Positions 31,979-42,300 of a stretch of DNA of 64,000 nt are shown here, one piece after another. Source of the DNA: Polaribacter sp. SA4-12 (GTDB lineage: Bacteria; Bacteroidota; Bacteroidia; Flavobacteriales; Flavobacteriaceae). The stretch covers positions 134,001 through 198,000 of the forward strand of contig NZ_CP019334.1 of NCBI RefSeq assembly GCF_002163675.1, read 5' to 3'. Positions within the stretch are counted from its first letter, which is position 1; each line of letters starts with the position of its first letter. Under the pieces are notes generated by a model, which was not told the origin of the DNA, ran no database searches, and worked only from the letters and a program-made list of their open reading frames with translations. The position numbers and the translations under genes are program-made.

Positions 31979-34072
31979 TTATCCTTGATGTGCTTGTATT
32001 GCTGTTAATAAAACTGTATTAAAAATATCTTCTACTGTACAGCCTCTACTTAAATCGTTTACTGGTTTATTTAAACCTTGTAACATCGGGCCAATTGCTA
32101 AAGCGCCTGTTTCTCTTTGAATTGCTTTATACGTATTATTTCCTGTATTTAAATCAGGGAAAATTAATACAGATGCTTGACCAGCAACTTCAGAATCTGG
32201 CATTTTTGTTTTTGCAACAGACATGTCTACTGCAGCATCGTATTGAATTGGACCTTCAATTTTTAATTCAGGTTTTAAGTCTTTTACAATTTCTGTTGCT
32301 TTTCTTACTTTTTCTACTTCTTCTCCTTTTCCAGAACTTCCAGAAGAATAAGAAAGCATTGCTACTTTTGCTTCAATTCCAAAAGCTTCTGCAGATAATG
32401 CTGAAGAAATTGCAATTTCTGCTAATTGCTCTGCGTTCGGGTTTGGGTTTACAGCACAATCTCCCATTACAGAAACTCTGTCTGATAAACACATAAAGAA
32501 TACAGATGATACTACAGAAACTCCAGGTTTTGTTTTAATTAATTGTAATGCTGGTTTTATAGTGTGCATTGTTGTGTGCACTGCTCCAGAAACCATTCCG
32601 TCTGCTAAACCATTCATAATCATTAAAGTTCCGTAATAAGAAACATCTGCTACTAAATCCTGCGCAGCAGTTTCTGTCATTCCTTTATGCTTACGAGCTT
32701 CAAATAATGTATTTGCGAAAGCATCATTATGAATAGAATTTTCTGGGTTTAAAATGTTTATTTTATCTAAATCGATTTGTAAACCAATTTGATCACATTT
32801 TAATTGAATTGTATTTCTATCACCTAATAAAGTTAAATCAACAATATCTAATAATTGTAAACGAGCAGCAGCTTTAATAATTCTTTCATCATCACCTTCT
32901 GGTAGAACAATGTGTTTTTTATGAGCTCTTGCTTTTTGTAATAAATTATATTGAAACATGCTTGGTGTTAACTTATCTGACTGATAAGAAGTTAAAGTAT
33001 TTGTTAACCCCTCTGCATTTACATGTTTATCAAAAGTATCTAAAGATAATAATATTTTTTTGTTGTGTGTAGAGTAAATTTTAGACTTTACAGCTCCAAT
33101 TTTATTCGTGATTCCAAAAGTTCCACCATCAACAGAAATAATAGGAACTGTAGATTGTACACCTTCTATTAACTTAACAATAGATTCTTCTGGTGTTAAT
33201 GAACCTGTTAAAATAATTCCAGAAATTTTAGGATAATTACTAGAAGCATTTGCTTGTAAAGCACCTAAAATAATATCTGCTCTATCTCCAGGAGTAATTA
33301 CTAAAGCGTTCTCTCTGATTCTTGTTAAATAGTTGCGCAGTTGCATTGCACCTGTACTGTAACTTCCAATAGCATTGTCTAAAAACTGTTCGCCAAATAA
33401 AACACGACCACTTAAAGCCTGTACAACTTCTTTAACAGTTGGGTATGCTAAGAAATCTACTTTAGGAATAATATCTATTTGAAGGTTTTTCGGAAAACTT
33501 TTTTGTAATTCCTTTTGAATATAGTCTATCTCATCAATTTCAATCTTGTTGGCAACAATACCAATAACATCAACCTCTTTTTTAATAAAAGACTTGTATG
33601 TAAGTTGCATTGTGTTGATAAAATCTTTCTTTTTCTTACCATTTCCAGAACCAACAATTAATGCAGGAATTCCAAGATTCTTCGCAATCATTAGATTTAC
33701 ATCTAATTCTGTAAAACCTCCTTCACCAGAAAAATCTGTTCCTTCTACAAGAACATAATCGTACTTTGCTTCTAGTTTTTTGTATTTTTTGATAACATTA
33801 TGAATAACAGTTTCTGCTTTTCCTTCACTTAGCAATTCTACAACTTCATTTTGCTTGTAGGCATAACAGTCATCATAATCGATATCTAAATTGAAAAAAT
33901 TAATTGCAGTATTTGTATGATCATCATATTTACTGTCTTTAACTTCATTAATAATAGGTCTAAAATACCCTACTTTAGAAGATTTGGTTAACATCATTCT
34001 TAAAAGACCTAATGATACCAAAGATTTACCACTATCAGACTCAATTGCGGCAATATATATAGCTTTACTCAT
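31979..34072 (-). CDS. pta: Phosphate acetyltransferase, long form with P-loop and DRTGG domains
   Basis: The 697-residue protein has three parts: an N-terminal dethiobiotin-synthetase-like P-loop domain (IAAIESDSGKSLVSLGLL, about residues 7-24), a central DRTGG domain (LVITPGDRADIILGAL, GIILTGSL), and the C-terminal phosphotransacetylase domain from about residue 370 (HIVLPEGDDERIIKAAARL, VSYYGTLMIMNGLADGMVSGAVHTT). It makes acetyl phosphate and CoA from acetyl-CoA and phosphate. This long form is the regulated type of enterobacteria and Bacteroidota. Transcribed with ackA; TATTTTTG at 34094-34101 is a possible -7 box. Confidence 0.96.
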   Translation of the reverse strand: MSKAIYIAAIESDSGKSLVSLGLLRMMLTKSSKVGYFRPIINEVKDSKYDDHTNTAINFFNLDIDYDDCYAYKQNEVVELLSEGKAETVIHNVIKKYKKLEAKYDYVLVEGTDFSGEGGFTELDVNLMIAKNLGIPALIVGSGNGKKKKDFINTMQLTYKSFIKKEVDVIGIVANKIEIDEIDYIQKELQKSFPKNLQIDIIPKVDFLAYPTVKEVVQALSGRVLFGEQFLDNAIGSYSTGAMQLRNYLTRIRENALVITPGDRADIILGALQANASSNYPKISGIILTGSLTPEESIVKLIEGVQSTVPIISVDGGTFGITNKIGAVKSKIYSTHNKKILLSLDTFDKHVNAEGLTNTLTSYQSDKLTPSMFQYNLLQKARAHKKHIVLPEGDDERIIKAAARLQLLDIVDLTLLGDRNTIQLKCDQIGLQIDLDKINILNPENSIHNDAFANTLFEARKHKGMTETAAQDLVADVSYYGTLMIMNGLADGMVSGAVHTTMHTIKPALQLIKTKPGVSVVSSVFFMCLSDRVSVMGDCAVNPNPNAEQLAEIAISSALSAEAFGIEAKVAMLSYSSGSSGKGEEVEKVRKATEIVKDLKPELKIEGPIQYDAAVDMSVAKTKMPDSEVAGQASVLIFPDLNTGNNTYKAIQRETGALAIGPMLQGLNKPVNDLSRGCTVEDIFNTVLLTAIQAHQG

Positions 34073-34222
34073 TTTTTATAAATAATTATTTGGCAAAAAT
34101 ATATCATAAATCGACTACTAATTATGATAATAATCATTATTTTTTGAATAAAAAGTATCTTTTTTGATAAAAGCATTGTTATTCTATAAAATAAAAGAGT
34201 ATCATATTGCGAGGATTATTTT

Positions 34223-34819
34223 TTATTTACAGTTATAATTATAGAAATTTACAATTTTAACAATATCTCTTTTTTTATATTCTTTTTGATCTATTTTGTC
34301 TAATAAATCTTGGCAATCGCCAAAAAATAGAGGGACAATTTTTTTAAAAGTTTTTTTTGATGGACCAAAGAGGTTAAAAAGTTGTGTAATTTGATCTTCA
34401 TCATTTTTAGCAATATAATACACTTCTGTAGAAGTTGAAAAACTCATATTTACTCCAACTCCACCAGCATTCATAACTCCCATAGGAGCGCCGTTGTTTG
34501 TTTTAATTGAGTAATATAAACTTACTTTTCCTCTTTGTTTTACTTTAAAAAATTGAATTTCAGATTTTCCTTTTATAATTTTAAAGTCGTACTCAATATC
34601 ATTTAAAATAAATTTATCAACCTTCATAAAACCTAATTCTATTGGCTTATCTTTTTTATTTACTTTAAATTTTATTTTGGCATTACTCATAAAAAGATGT
34701 TTTCCAAACCCTTCTTTTATTGTGCCATCTTTAAAGTAAATTTTTGCTTTACTATAACCAATTTGTGCACTTAAGTTAATTGAATATAGGAATATTGTAA
34801 GCAATAATATTTTTTTCAT
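34223..34819 (-). CDS. Small secreted protein, unknown function
   Basis: The 198-residue protein has a Sec signal peptide, MKKILLLTIFLYSINLSAQ, with cleavage likely after Ala18 or Gln19. The mature part is rich in Lys and short strands (AKIYFKDGTIKEGFGKH, IKFKVNKKDKPIELGFMKV). This is a pattern of periplasmic proteins annotated only as hypothetical in Flavobacteriaceae. Near the C-terminus there are two Cys (CQDLLD and YNYNCK). No motif or sorting domain was recognised. It starts nine bases after the end of the carboxylase gene, so it may share its transcript. Confidence 0.65.
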   Translation of the reverse strand: MKKILLLTIFLYSINLSAQIGYSKAKIYFKDGTIKEGFGKHLFMSNAKIKFKVNKKDKPIELGFMKVDKFILNDIEYDFKIIKGKSEIQFFKVKQRGKVSLYYSIKTNNGAPMGVMNAGGVGVNMSFSTSTEVYYIAKNDEDQITQLFNLFGPSKKTFKKIVPLFFGDCQDLLDKIDQKEYKKRDIVKIVNFYNYNCK

Positions 34820-34828
34820 ATTTCTTTT

Positions 34829-36457
34829 TTAAACTTGTAAAACTCCCATATTAAATTGTTTTTCAATAGGAGCGTGGTTTGCAGCTTCAATTCCCATAGA
34901 AATCCATGTTCTTGTGTCTAAAGGATTTATTACAGCATCTGTCCATATTCTTGCTGCTGCATAATAGGGTGATATTTGATTATCGTAACGAGATTTAATT
35001 TTATCAAATAATTCAGCTTCTTTTTCAGGAGTTATTTCTTCTCCACGTTTTTTTAGTGAAGCAGTTTCTATTTGTAGTAAAACTTTAGCCGCAGAATTTC
35101 CACTCATTACAGCTAATTCAGCACTTGGCCACGCAACAATTAATCTTGGGTCATAAGCTTTACCACACATTGCGTAATTACCTGCTCCGTAAGAATTTCC
35201 AATAATAATTGTAAATTTTGGTACAACAGAATTACTAACTGCGTTTACCATTTTAGCACCATCTTTTATAATTCCTCCATGTTCCGATTTTGAGCCTACC
35301 ATAAAACCTGTAACGTCTTGTAAGAAAACTAAAGGAATTTTTTTCTGATTACAATTGGCGATAAAACGAGTAGATTTATCAGCAGAATCGTTATAAATAA
35401 CACCACCAAATTGCATTTCTCCTTTTTGAGTTTTTACCAATTTTCTTTGATTGGCAATAATACCTACTGCCCAACCATCTATTCTAGCATAACCAGTTAA
35501 AATGGTTTTTCCATAACCTTCTTTGTATTGTTCAAACTCAGAATTATCAACCAAACGTTTGATAATTTCTAACATATCATATTGCGCATTTCTTTCCTTT
35601 GGAAGGATTCCGAAAATATCATCTTCATTTTCTGTTGGAGGAAAAGCTTCTGTTTTACTAAAACCAGCTTTGTCGTAATCACCAATTTTATCAACAATAA
35701 ATTTAATTTTATCTAGAGCGTCTTTATCGTCTTTAGCTTTGTAGTCTGTAACACCAGAAATTTCACAATGTGTAGTTGCTCCACCTAAAGTTTCATTATC
35801 AATAGATTCTCCAATTGCTGCTTTTACTAAATAGCTTCCGGCAAGAAAGATACTTGCAGTTTTGTCAACAATTATAGCTTCATCGCTCATAATTGGTAAA
35901 TATGCGCCACCTGCAACACAGCTTCCCATGACAGCAGAAATTTGTGTAATTCCCATGCTACTCATTATGGCGTTGTTTCTGAAAATTCGCCCAAAATGTT
36001 CTTTATCTGGAAAAATTTCATCCTGCATTGGCAGAAAAACACCAGCAGAATCAACTAAATAGATAATAGGAATTTTATTTTCTATGGATATTTCTTGAGC
36101 TCTTAAATTCTTTTTTCCTGTAATAGGAAACCAAGCTCCAGCTTTTACAGTAGCATCATTTGCAACAACAATACATTGTTTTTCTTTGATGTATCCCATT
36201 TTTACAACAACTCCACCAGAAGGGCAGCCTCCATGTTCAGCATACATATCATTACCTGCAAAAGCACCAATTTCTATGGATTTAGAATTTTTATCTAATA
36301 GATAATCAACTCTTTCTCTTGCTGTCATTTTACATTTAGAGTGATGTTTGTCAATTCTTTTTTGACCACCGCCTAATTTTACTTTGGCAAATCTTTTTCG
36401 TAAATCTGAAACTAGTAATTTGTTATAATCTTCGTTTTTATTGAAGTTGATATCCAT
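34829..36457 (-). CDS. Acyl-CoA carboxylase, carboxyltransferase (beta) subunit, methylcrotonyl-CoA-type
   Basis: The 542-residue crotonase-superfamily carboxyltransferase has MTARERVDYLLDKNS and the MCC-type signature AGVFLPMQDEIFPDKEHFGRIF, with MGSCVAGGAYLPIMSDEAI in the N-terminal half. The C-terminal half has FLQDVTGFMVGSKSEHGGIIKDGAK and IIGNSYGAGNYAMCGKAY, the two oxyanion-hole regions. The LPxQDExFPD segment favours methylcrotonyl-CoA carboxylase of leucine breakdown over propionyl-CoA carboxylase. The biotin-carboxylase (alpha) subunit is not encoded nearby, which is unusual. Transcribed with the small secreted protein downstream. Confidence 0.85.
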   Translation of the reverse strand: MDINFNKNEDYNKLLVSDLRKRFAKVKLGGGQKRIDKHHSKCKMTARERVDYLLDKNSKSIEIGAFAGNDMYAEHGGCPSGGVVVKMGYIKEKQCIVVANDATVKAGAWFPITGKKNLRAQEISIENKIPIIYLVDSAGVFLPMQDEIFPDKEHFGRIFRNNAIMSSMGITQISAVMGSCVAGGAYLPIMSDEAIIVDKTASIFLAGSYLVKAAIGESIDNETLGGATTHCEISGVTDYKAKDDKDALDKIKFIVDKIGDYDKAGFSKTEAFPPTENEDDIFGILPKERNAQYDMLEIIKRLVDNSEFEQYKEGYGKTILTGYARIDGWAVGIIANQRKLVKTQKGEMQFGGVIYNDSADKSTRFIANCNQKKIPLVFLQDVTGFMVGSKSEHGGIIKDGAKMVNAVSNSVVPKFTIIIGNSYGAGNYAMCGKAYDPRLIVAWPSAELAVMSGNSAAKVLLQIETASLKKRGEEITPEKEAELFDKIKSRYDNQISPYYAAARIWTDAVINPLDTRTWISMGIEAANHAPIEKQFNMGVLQV

Positions 36458-36512
36458 GGAAATTTGTTTCTTAGTTTGTGCTAAATTAAGAAATATTCTT
36501 TTGAATAAAATT

Positions 36513-36555
36513 ATAAAAAAAACCTGAGATAATTAATGCTATAATTATCTCAGGC
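36513..36555 (-). terminator. Terminator of the T9SS gene at 36577
   Basis: Reverse strand: CCTGAGATAATTA / TAATTATCTCAGG, a perfect 13-base stem with a six-base loop, followed by a T run; 24 bases beyond the stop. Confidence 0.9.
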
Positions 36556-36576
36556 TAAGCTTTTAATAAATATGTT

Positions 36577-39222
36577 TTATCTTCTTAATAATGAGAAATG
36601 ACCGTTTTTTGTTCTAATATTTCCATTTATATCTACTAAAACTGCATTGTACCAATAATCATTAGAAGGTAAGGGTTTTCCATTTAAGAAGCCATTCCAA
36701 CCGTTTTCTGTTTTTTGATCCATTACTTTTAATAGATTTCCAAATCTATCAAATATCTCTAAACTAACTTGTTTGTAAAAGGTGTTGTCTGTTCCTAAAA
36801 CTTTCCAAGTATCAAATTTTCCATCTGCATTAGGTGTAAAGTGTCTTTGAAAATAGATGAAGGAAATTTCTTTAGATATTGTTTCTCCACAATCATTAAT
36901 ATCTCTAATGTAAATTTTATTTAAACCAGTAGGAACGTTTGTAAAAGTGTAGGATAAATTATTTATACCTGTTTTAAAATCAGTAATATTATTGCTATTC
37001 AGTGCATATTCATAATTTCCTTTTCCAGAAACATTAATTGTTATGGTATTTTCTTCTAACATATCTTGATCATCTACAAAATCAAATGATTCGATTACAG
37101 CAATATTAGATTCAACAACAGTAAATGTGTTGTAGCCGACACAAATAAAATTATCTAAATTATTTGTTGGGTCGTTTGTGTATTCTCTTAGAGTTTCTAC
37201 TTTATATTCTCCTTTAATATTTGCTTTTAAAATAGAACTTGTTTCACCAATAATTAATTGATTGTTTAAATACCATTTATAAGTATCTGTATTTATACCC
37301 GTATCTGCATTTAAATCTATTGTTTTAAGTTGAGGAGTATCAATAGGATTGTTGATACATAAGATTTCTGGATTTAAATTTCCTTGTGGAACTGGTATTT
37401 TTTGAACTTGAATTTTAAATTGACCAATACTTTCGCAAGAATTAGAGGCTTTTAGTGTTATTCTTATAAAAATATCTTCTTCATCTGTAAAGAAATCATC
37501 ATCAAAAGGCGCTGTAATTTCATTGTTTTGCAAACCAGCATCTTCACTTGTTCTGTAATAACTAAAGTTATGAGTTGTTAATTTTAATGCTCCTCCAGAT
37601 TTAGAAATTATTTCTTGAGTCTTAATATCAAAATCATAAAAAGAAGTATTAGATCCAATACTATTTCTGCTGTCTGGTATGTTCGCGTTACTATCTAATT
37701 CACAGGCATAAACATCTGGGTAAGATGAAATCCCTGAAGGATTTACTTTTAATTCGATTTCTTTTATTTGATAACAACTAGTGATGGGGTTTGTTACTTT
37801 TACAATTAGTTTGTGATCTCCATTTGTAGCATTTGTAGCAGTTGAATTTCTATAATTGTTTTTTATTAAAGGTGAAGTAAAAGAGGTGTCTGTAGTTTCA
37901 AAAAAATCAATGACTACGTCATCTGTTCCTGTGTAAATTTCGGATTCTTTTGTTGTTAAGTTAAAGTTAGTTACAAAATCATTTGGATTATCATCAAAAT
38001 CACATTGTTCATAAACAAGTACTGCATTTATTTCAGGAACAGGGTTAACAACTAAATTAAAGGTTTTTGAGGTGTTTCTGCAGCCTGTATTATTAATAAC
38101 TCGCACAAATATCTTCTCATTATCTTTTATTGTGTTTGTGTAGAATAGTGCTTTGTCTATTGCGGCAGAATTGTTTTCTGCATCTGATAAACTTTTATGA
38201 TAAGAAACAGTATATAAGCTTGAATCTAATGTTTCTAAAATTTCTGAATCTTTAGATTCTAATAAAAATGAGGAAGAATAACCATCTGTATTGCTAGAGC
38301 TAATAGTGTTATCATCACATGATAAATAGTCTTCTGGAGTATTTATGTTAAAAGTGGTTTTAACGTTTAGTGTAAAATTATTTGTGGTAAAACATCCATT
38401 GTTTGTATTTGTTAATCTAGTAAATATTACTTGTGGGTTAGTTATGTTTCTATAAGTTGTGGTACTTAAAATAGGGTTTGTATTTGTTTGAGCATCATTA
38501 GCGCTTAAGTGATAACTAATATTAACATTTGTCTGACTTCCTATTAATGTATCTTGATTTGTTATAAGGTCGAAAATTGAAGTTTCTTCAGTATCTGCAA
38601 GATTATCATCACACTCTTCTAAATTATAAGTGGTTCCTGTTACAGGAGGATTTGCAACTGGAGGATCACCTAAAGTAGCAGTACCAGTCCAATCTATTTT
38701 AAAATTACTACTTCCTATTGGTCTGTCTATTACAATAAAATAAGAATCATTAGCTTCTACTTCTAATTCTTTTACAAAACTATTTCCATCAGCACCAGGG
38801 CCTTCAGAAGTGTCTGTTTCTGTACTATTCATTCCTGTTAGATTGTCGGCTTGATTTGATGATTGTGGGTTTGTAGTAGAGCATCTAATTGCTTGACCAA
38901 TATTATCACAAGTGACATTTTTACCAAAAATAAAAAAATCAAAATCTACTACAATATCAGTATTTGTAGTTCCGTTGTCATTTGTAGGTGTTAAAATAAA
39001 ACCAAGTGTTCCACCTGTTTTTATTTTTATTTTAAACCAAAGACTATTGTGTTCTTGACTATTACAGGTATTAGAACTGTTTAGTTCTTGAATACCCACA
39101 CCAGTAGCGTCTAAATCTGTAAAGCTATTATTTCCACAAACAATTAATGCATCTGTACAGTCATTTTGTGAAAATAAAAATGATGTGTATAAACTTAAAA
39201 TTAATAAAAGTATTTTTTTCAT
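36577..39222 (-). CDS. T9SS type-B sorting-domain surface protein (881 residues)
   Basis: Signal peptide MKKILLLILSLYTSFLFSQ, then a domain beginning NDCTDALIVCGNNSF (residues about 20-190) typical of flavobacterial surface proteins. Five or so repeats of about 100 residues follow, opened by CD(D/x)n...FDL/FNLTT and closed by IFVRV/IFIRI-type strands. The last 90 residues are the gliding-motility-associated type-B sorting domain, with FTPNADGKFDTWKVLG, EIFDRFGNLL, NGWNGFLNGKPLPSNDYWY and the terminal GHFSLLRR. It is exported by T9SS to the surface, probably as an adhesin or matrix protein. It is the shortest of three such genes in a row and lacks the duplicated segment of the other two. Confidence 0.85.
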   Translation of the reverse strand: MKKILLLILSLYTSFLFSQNDCTDALIVCGNNSFTDLDATGVGIQELNSSNTCNSQEHNSLWFKIKIKTGGTLGFILTPTNDNGTTNTDIVVDFDFFIFGKNVTCDNIGQAIRCSTTNPQSSNQADNLTGMNSTETDTSEGPGADGNSFVKELEVEANDSYFIVIDRPIGSSNFKIDWTGTATLGDPPVANPPVTGTTYNLEECDDNLADTEETSIFDLITNQDTLIGSQTNVNISYHLSANDAQTNTNPILSTTTYRNITNPQVIFTRLTNTNNGCFTTNNFTLNVKTTFNINTPEDYLSCDDNTISSSNTDGYSSSFLLESKDSEILETLDSSLYTVSYHKSLSDAENNSAAIDKALFYTNTIKDNEKIFVRVINNTGCRNTSKTFNLVVNPVPEINAVLVYEQCDFDDNPNDFVTNFNLTTKESEIYTGTDDVVIDFFETTDTSFTSPLIKNNYRNSTATNATNGDHKLIVKVTNPITSCYQIKEIELKVNPSGISSYPDVYACELDSNANIPDSRNSIGSNTSFYDFDIKTQEIISKSGGALKLTTHNFSYYRTSEDAGLQNNEITAPFDDDFFTDEEDIFIRITLKASNSCESIGQFKIQVQKIPVPQGNLNPEILCINNPIDTPQLKTIDLNADTGINTDTYKWYLNNQLIIGETSSILKANIKGEYKVETLREYTNDPTNNLDNFICVGYNTFTVVESNIAVIESFDFVDDQDMLEENTITINVSGKGNYEYALNSNNITDFKTGINNLSYTFTNVPTGLNKIYIRDINDCGETISKEISFIYFQRHFTPNADGKFDTWKVLGTDNTFYKQVSLEIFDRFGNLLKVMDQKTENGWNGFLNGKPLPSNDYWYNAVLVDINGNIRTKNGHFSLLRR

Positions 39223-39366
39223 AGCTGTATGTTTGAATACTAAAATTTATTAAAGATAAAAATAACAAGAAAATTGTATTAGATAATTTTTTAATTAACT
39301 TTTATATAAAACCACTTTTTAATAAGTTTTTTCTCAAAGTGTTATATGTTTATTTTGTTAATTATT

Positions 39367-42300
39367 TTACCTCCTTAGTAATGAAAAATGACCTTTATTG
39401 AGTATTGGAGATTTACTAGTATCTGCAGGAATTAGCTGAATATTAAACCAGTAATCATCAGAAGGCAATGTTTTACTATTATAAGTTCCGTTCCAACCTT
39501 GACTATCAATTGGTACTTGTGCCACTAATTTTCCAAATCGGTTAAAAATATTGATGCTACTATTTGGGTAAAAAGTCTTATTAGCACCTTTAATTATCCA
39601 AGTATCATTTTTTCCATCGCCATTTGGCGTAAAGAATTTTGGGAATTGAATGACAGATATTTGCAATTCAGTATCCGGAGAACAACCATTTTTATCATTT
39701 ACAATTATGGTATAAATACCACCTTCAAGATTCTCGAAAAGTGGTTCATCTTGAAATCCAATTATAGGAAAACGATCTCCATTATCATCATTTCTAAGAG
39801 CAAATTGATAATCTCCAGGACCTAAATCATTACTTATAGTATCTATGGAAATAGAAATATTATCATTGCTACTAATAGTATTAGATTCATCAATTATGGT
39901 GATAAAACTCTCTTTTAATATTGCAACATTAGACTCATTAACCACAATTATTCTTTTTCTAGAACAACCATCAGGAGATTGATCAGTAGCAATTATAGTA
40001 TATTTTCCTCCAGTTGTAACGTCTAAAGTTACGTCAGTTCCTAAAGTTGTTCCAGCTTGATCAGTCCAAGTATAATCATATGTTGCAGCAGGATTTTCAG
40101 CTTCTAAAGTAAGCGGAGTGTCATTTAAACAAACAATTTGTGGCGTATCAATATCTTCTTCCCCCATCACTGTAAAATTCGGAATTGGTTTTATGTTGAT
40201 ATTAAAAGACAAACCAGTATGCACACAAGCAATTGGTGTGTTTTTTGTGTTTTCTACACGCACATAAATCGTTTGGTTGTTCGCGTTATTCTCAAAGATG
40301 TTTTCATCAAGCGCTAAAGCCATGTTTCCAGCTTCAGCATCTGCTAAAGAAGTATAAAAAGTAACAGAGAAATCTGCAAATTCAGATGGTAAATAGTTAA
40401 CCAGAATTTCTGGTATTTTATTTTTTAGAGTGATGTCACCATTAATCCCATTTGCATCATCAGCAAAACTATCTGAAGTATTATCACAGTCAGAATAATC
40501 AGAAATATTGATAGGAATATTTGGTTCTGGATAGATTAATAATTGAAAAGTAGCAAAGACAGATTCACACATATTTCCTCCTAAATCAAATACTTTAAAG
40601 AAGATGGTTTCTATACCAGGATCATCCGTAGAAAAATCAGCAGGAAAATTAGTTTCACTTGTAATATTTTGAAAAACAGTAGGATTTGATATTTCGTTAC
40701 CATCTTGTGCATCTTGTTGTGTTGCGTAATAAGCAACTCTATGATTTATTTTACCATCTAAAATTTCAATGTCTTTTGAAGTTAAATCAATATTTTGAGC
40801 AACTCTATTTCGAGGATCACTATCAGAAGGAGTAATAATATCACAAACAGCAAAAGGAGTGATTGTATTAGAAACTGTTGGAACAGGATTCACAATTATT
40901 TTAAAAGATACATGATCATTAAAACATTGTGTAGCTCCATTTCTGTTTTGAACACGGACATAAATAATTTGTTCACTAATATCCCCCAAAGCAAAACCAG
41001 TTTGAGCAGAATTTGTAAAATTAGTATCGTTTGTAATAATATCTGTATTTGTATTTGCACCTGTTGCAGAAGTGTGAAAAGAAACAATATAATCTGTTTC
41101 GGTTTGTGTAGCTCCTAAAATTTCATCAACATTATCTCTAAGATTAATGCCAGAATTTTCACCATCTACAGTACTTCCAGATGCATCATCATCACACAGA
41201 TTAAGATCTATTGGTGCATTTGCTAAAGGAGTAGAATTTACAGTTAAAGTAAATTGGCCAATACCAGTACAATCGTTATTTACTTTGTTTTTTATTCTTA
41301 CAAAAATAGTTTGAGTGTTTGCATATGCAGGATCATTGTTATTTCTATGATTTGATATGTCAGGAATTTCATTTATAGAGGCAGTTCTATCTGCAGTTGA
41401 CTCGTAGAATAATACTTCTAAATTTGGTTGGATTAATACAGGAAATAGGTCTAAAATTTCTTGTTCAGCTTCACTAAAATCAAAGAATGAAATTCCATCA
41501 GTATCAGAGTTTGCAGCAGTATTATTTCCATCAGCATCTAATAAATCATCACATTCAATAAAACTTCTGGAGTAATTAACGTCACCTGCAAAAGAAACAA
41601 TCAATTCTATTTTAGAAATTCTGTAACAACCAAATTCTGAGATTGTTCTAACCCAAGCTTCTCCAGTATTAGAAACAGGATATCTTAATTTATCAGCAAC
41701 TTCTGGAGTACCTGCAATAGCTTCAGCTTGTGAAGCATAATATTCAAAAGTTTCATTAGCTCTATTATCAGAAATACTAATTTCAGCTTCTGTTAAGTTG
41801 AAAGTTGTTATTAAATCAGGGTTATCATCACATTGTTTGATGATAACAGGGTTTGTTTTTATAATAGGTAAAGCATCTACAATTAATTGAAAAGACATAA
41901 ATAAACTACCAGCAGTATCATCTGAAACAGTATTACAATTTGCATTGTCTATGTTTTCTACTCTTACATAAATATTTTGTGAGTTATTAACCTGATAATC
42001 TGTATTTTTATCAATTGCATTTGTTGTGCTACTAGTTTGAGCATCTGCTAAAAGAGTATGATAAGAAACAGCATATTGCGTTGCGCTTAAGGTTCCTAAA
42101 ATTTCAGCATCTTTAGAGCTTAATATAAAGTTGTTTGTAATACCATCTGTATTACCACCAGCACTTGCAGTATCATCACACAATCTGTAAACTGTTGGTT
42201 GAATAGGTTTTGGTAAGTCATTTACAGAAAGATTGAAGTTTGTAGTTGCAAAACAAGTTGTTGGGGAATTTCTGTGATGTATTCTAGCATAAATTTGTTG

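Noticed and set aside
40795..41118. Open frames on the forward strand across the giant T9SS genes
   Set aside because: They are mirror frames of repetitive Asp/Asn/Ser-rich coding sequence on the reverse strand, with low-complexity products; the same holds for the frame at 32095-32496 opposite pta.
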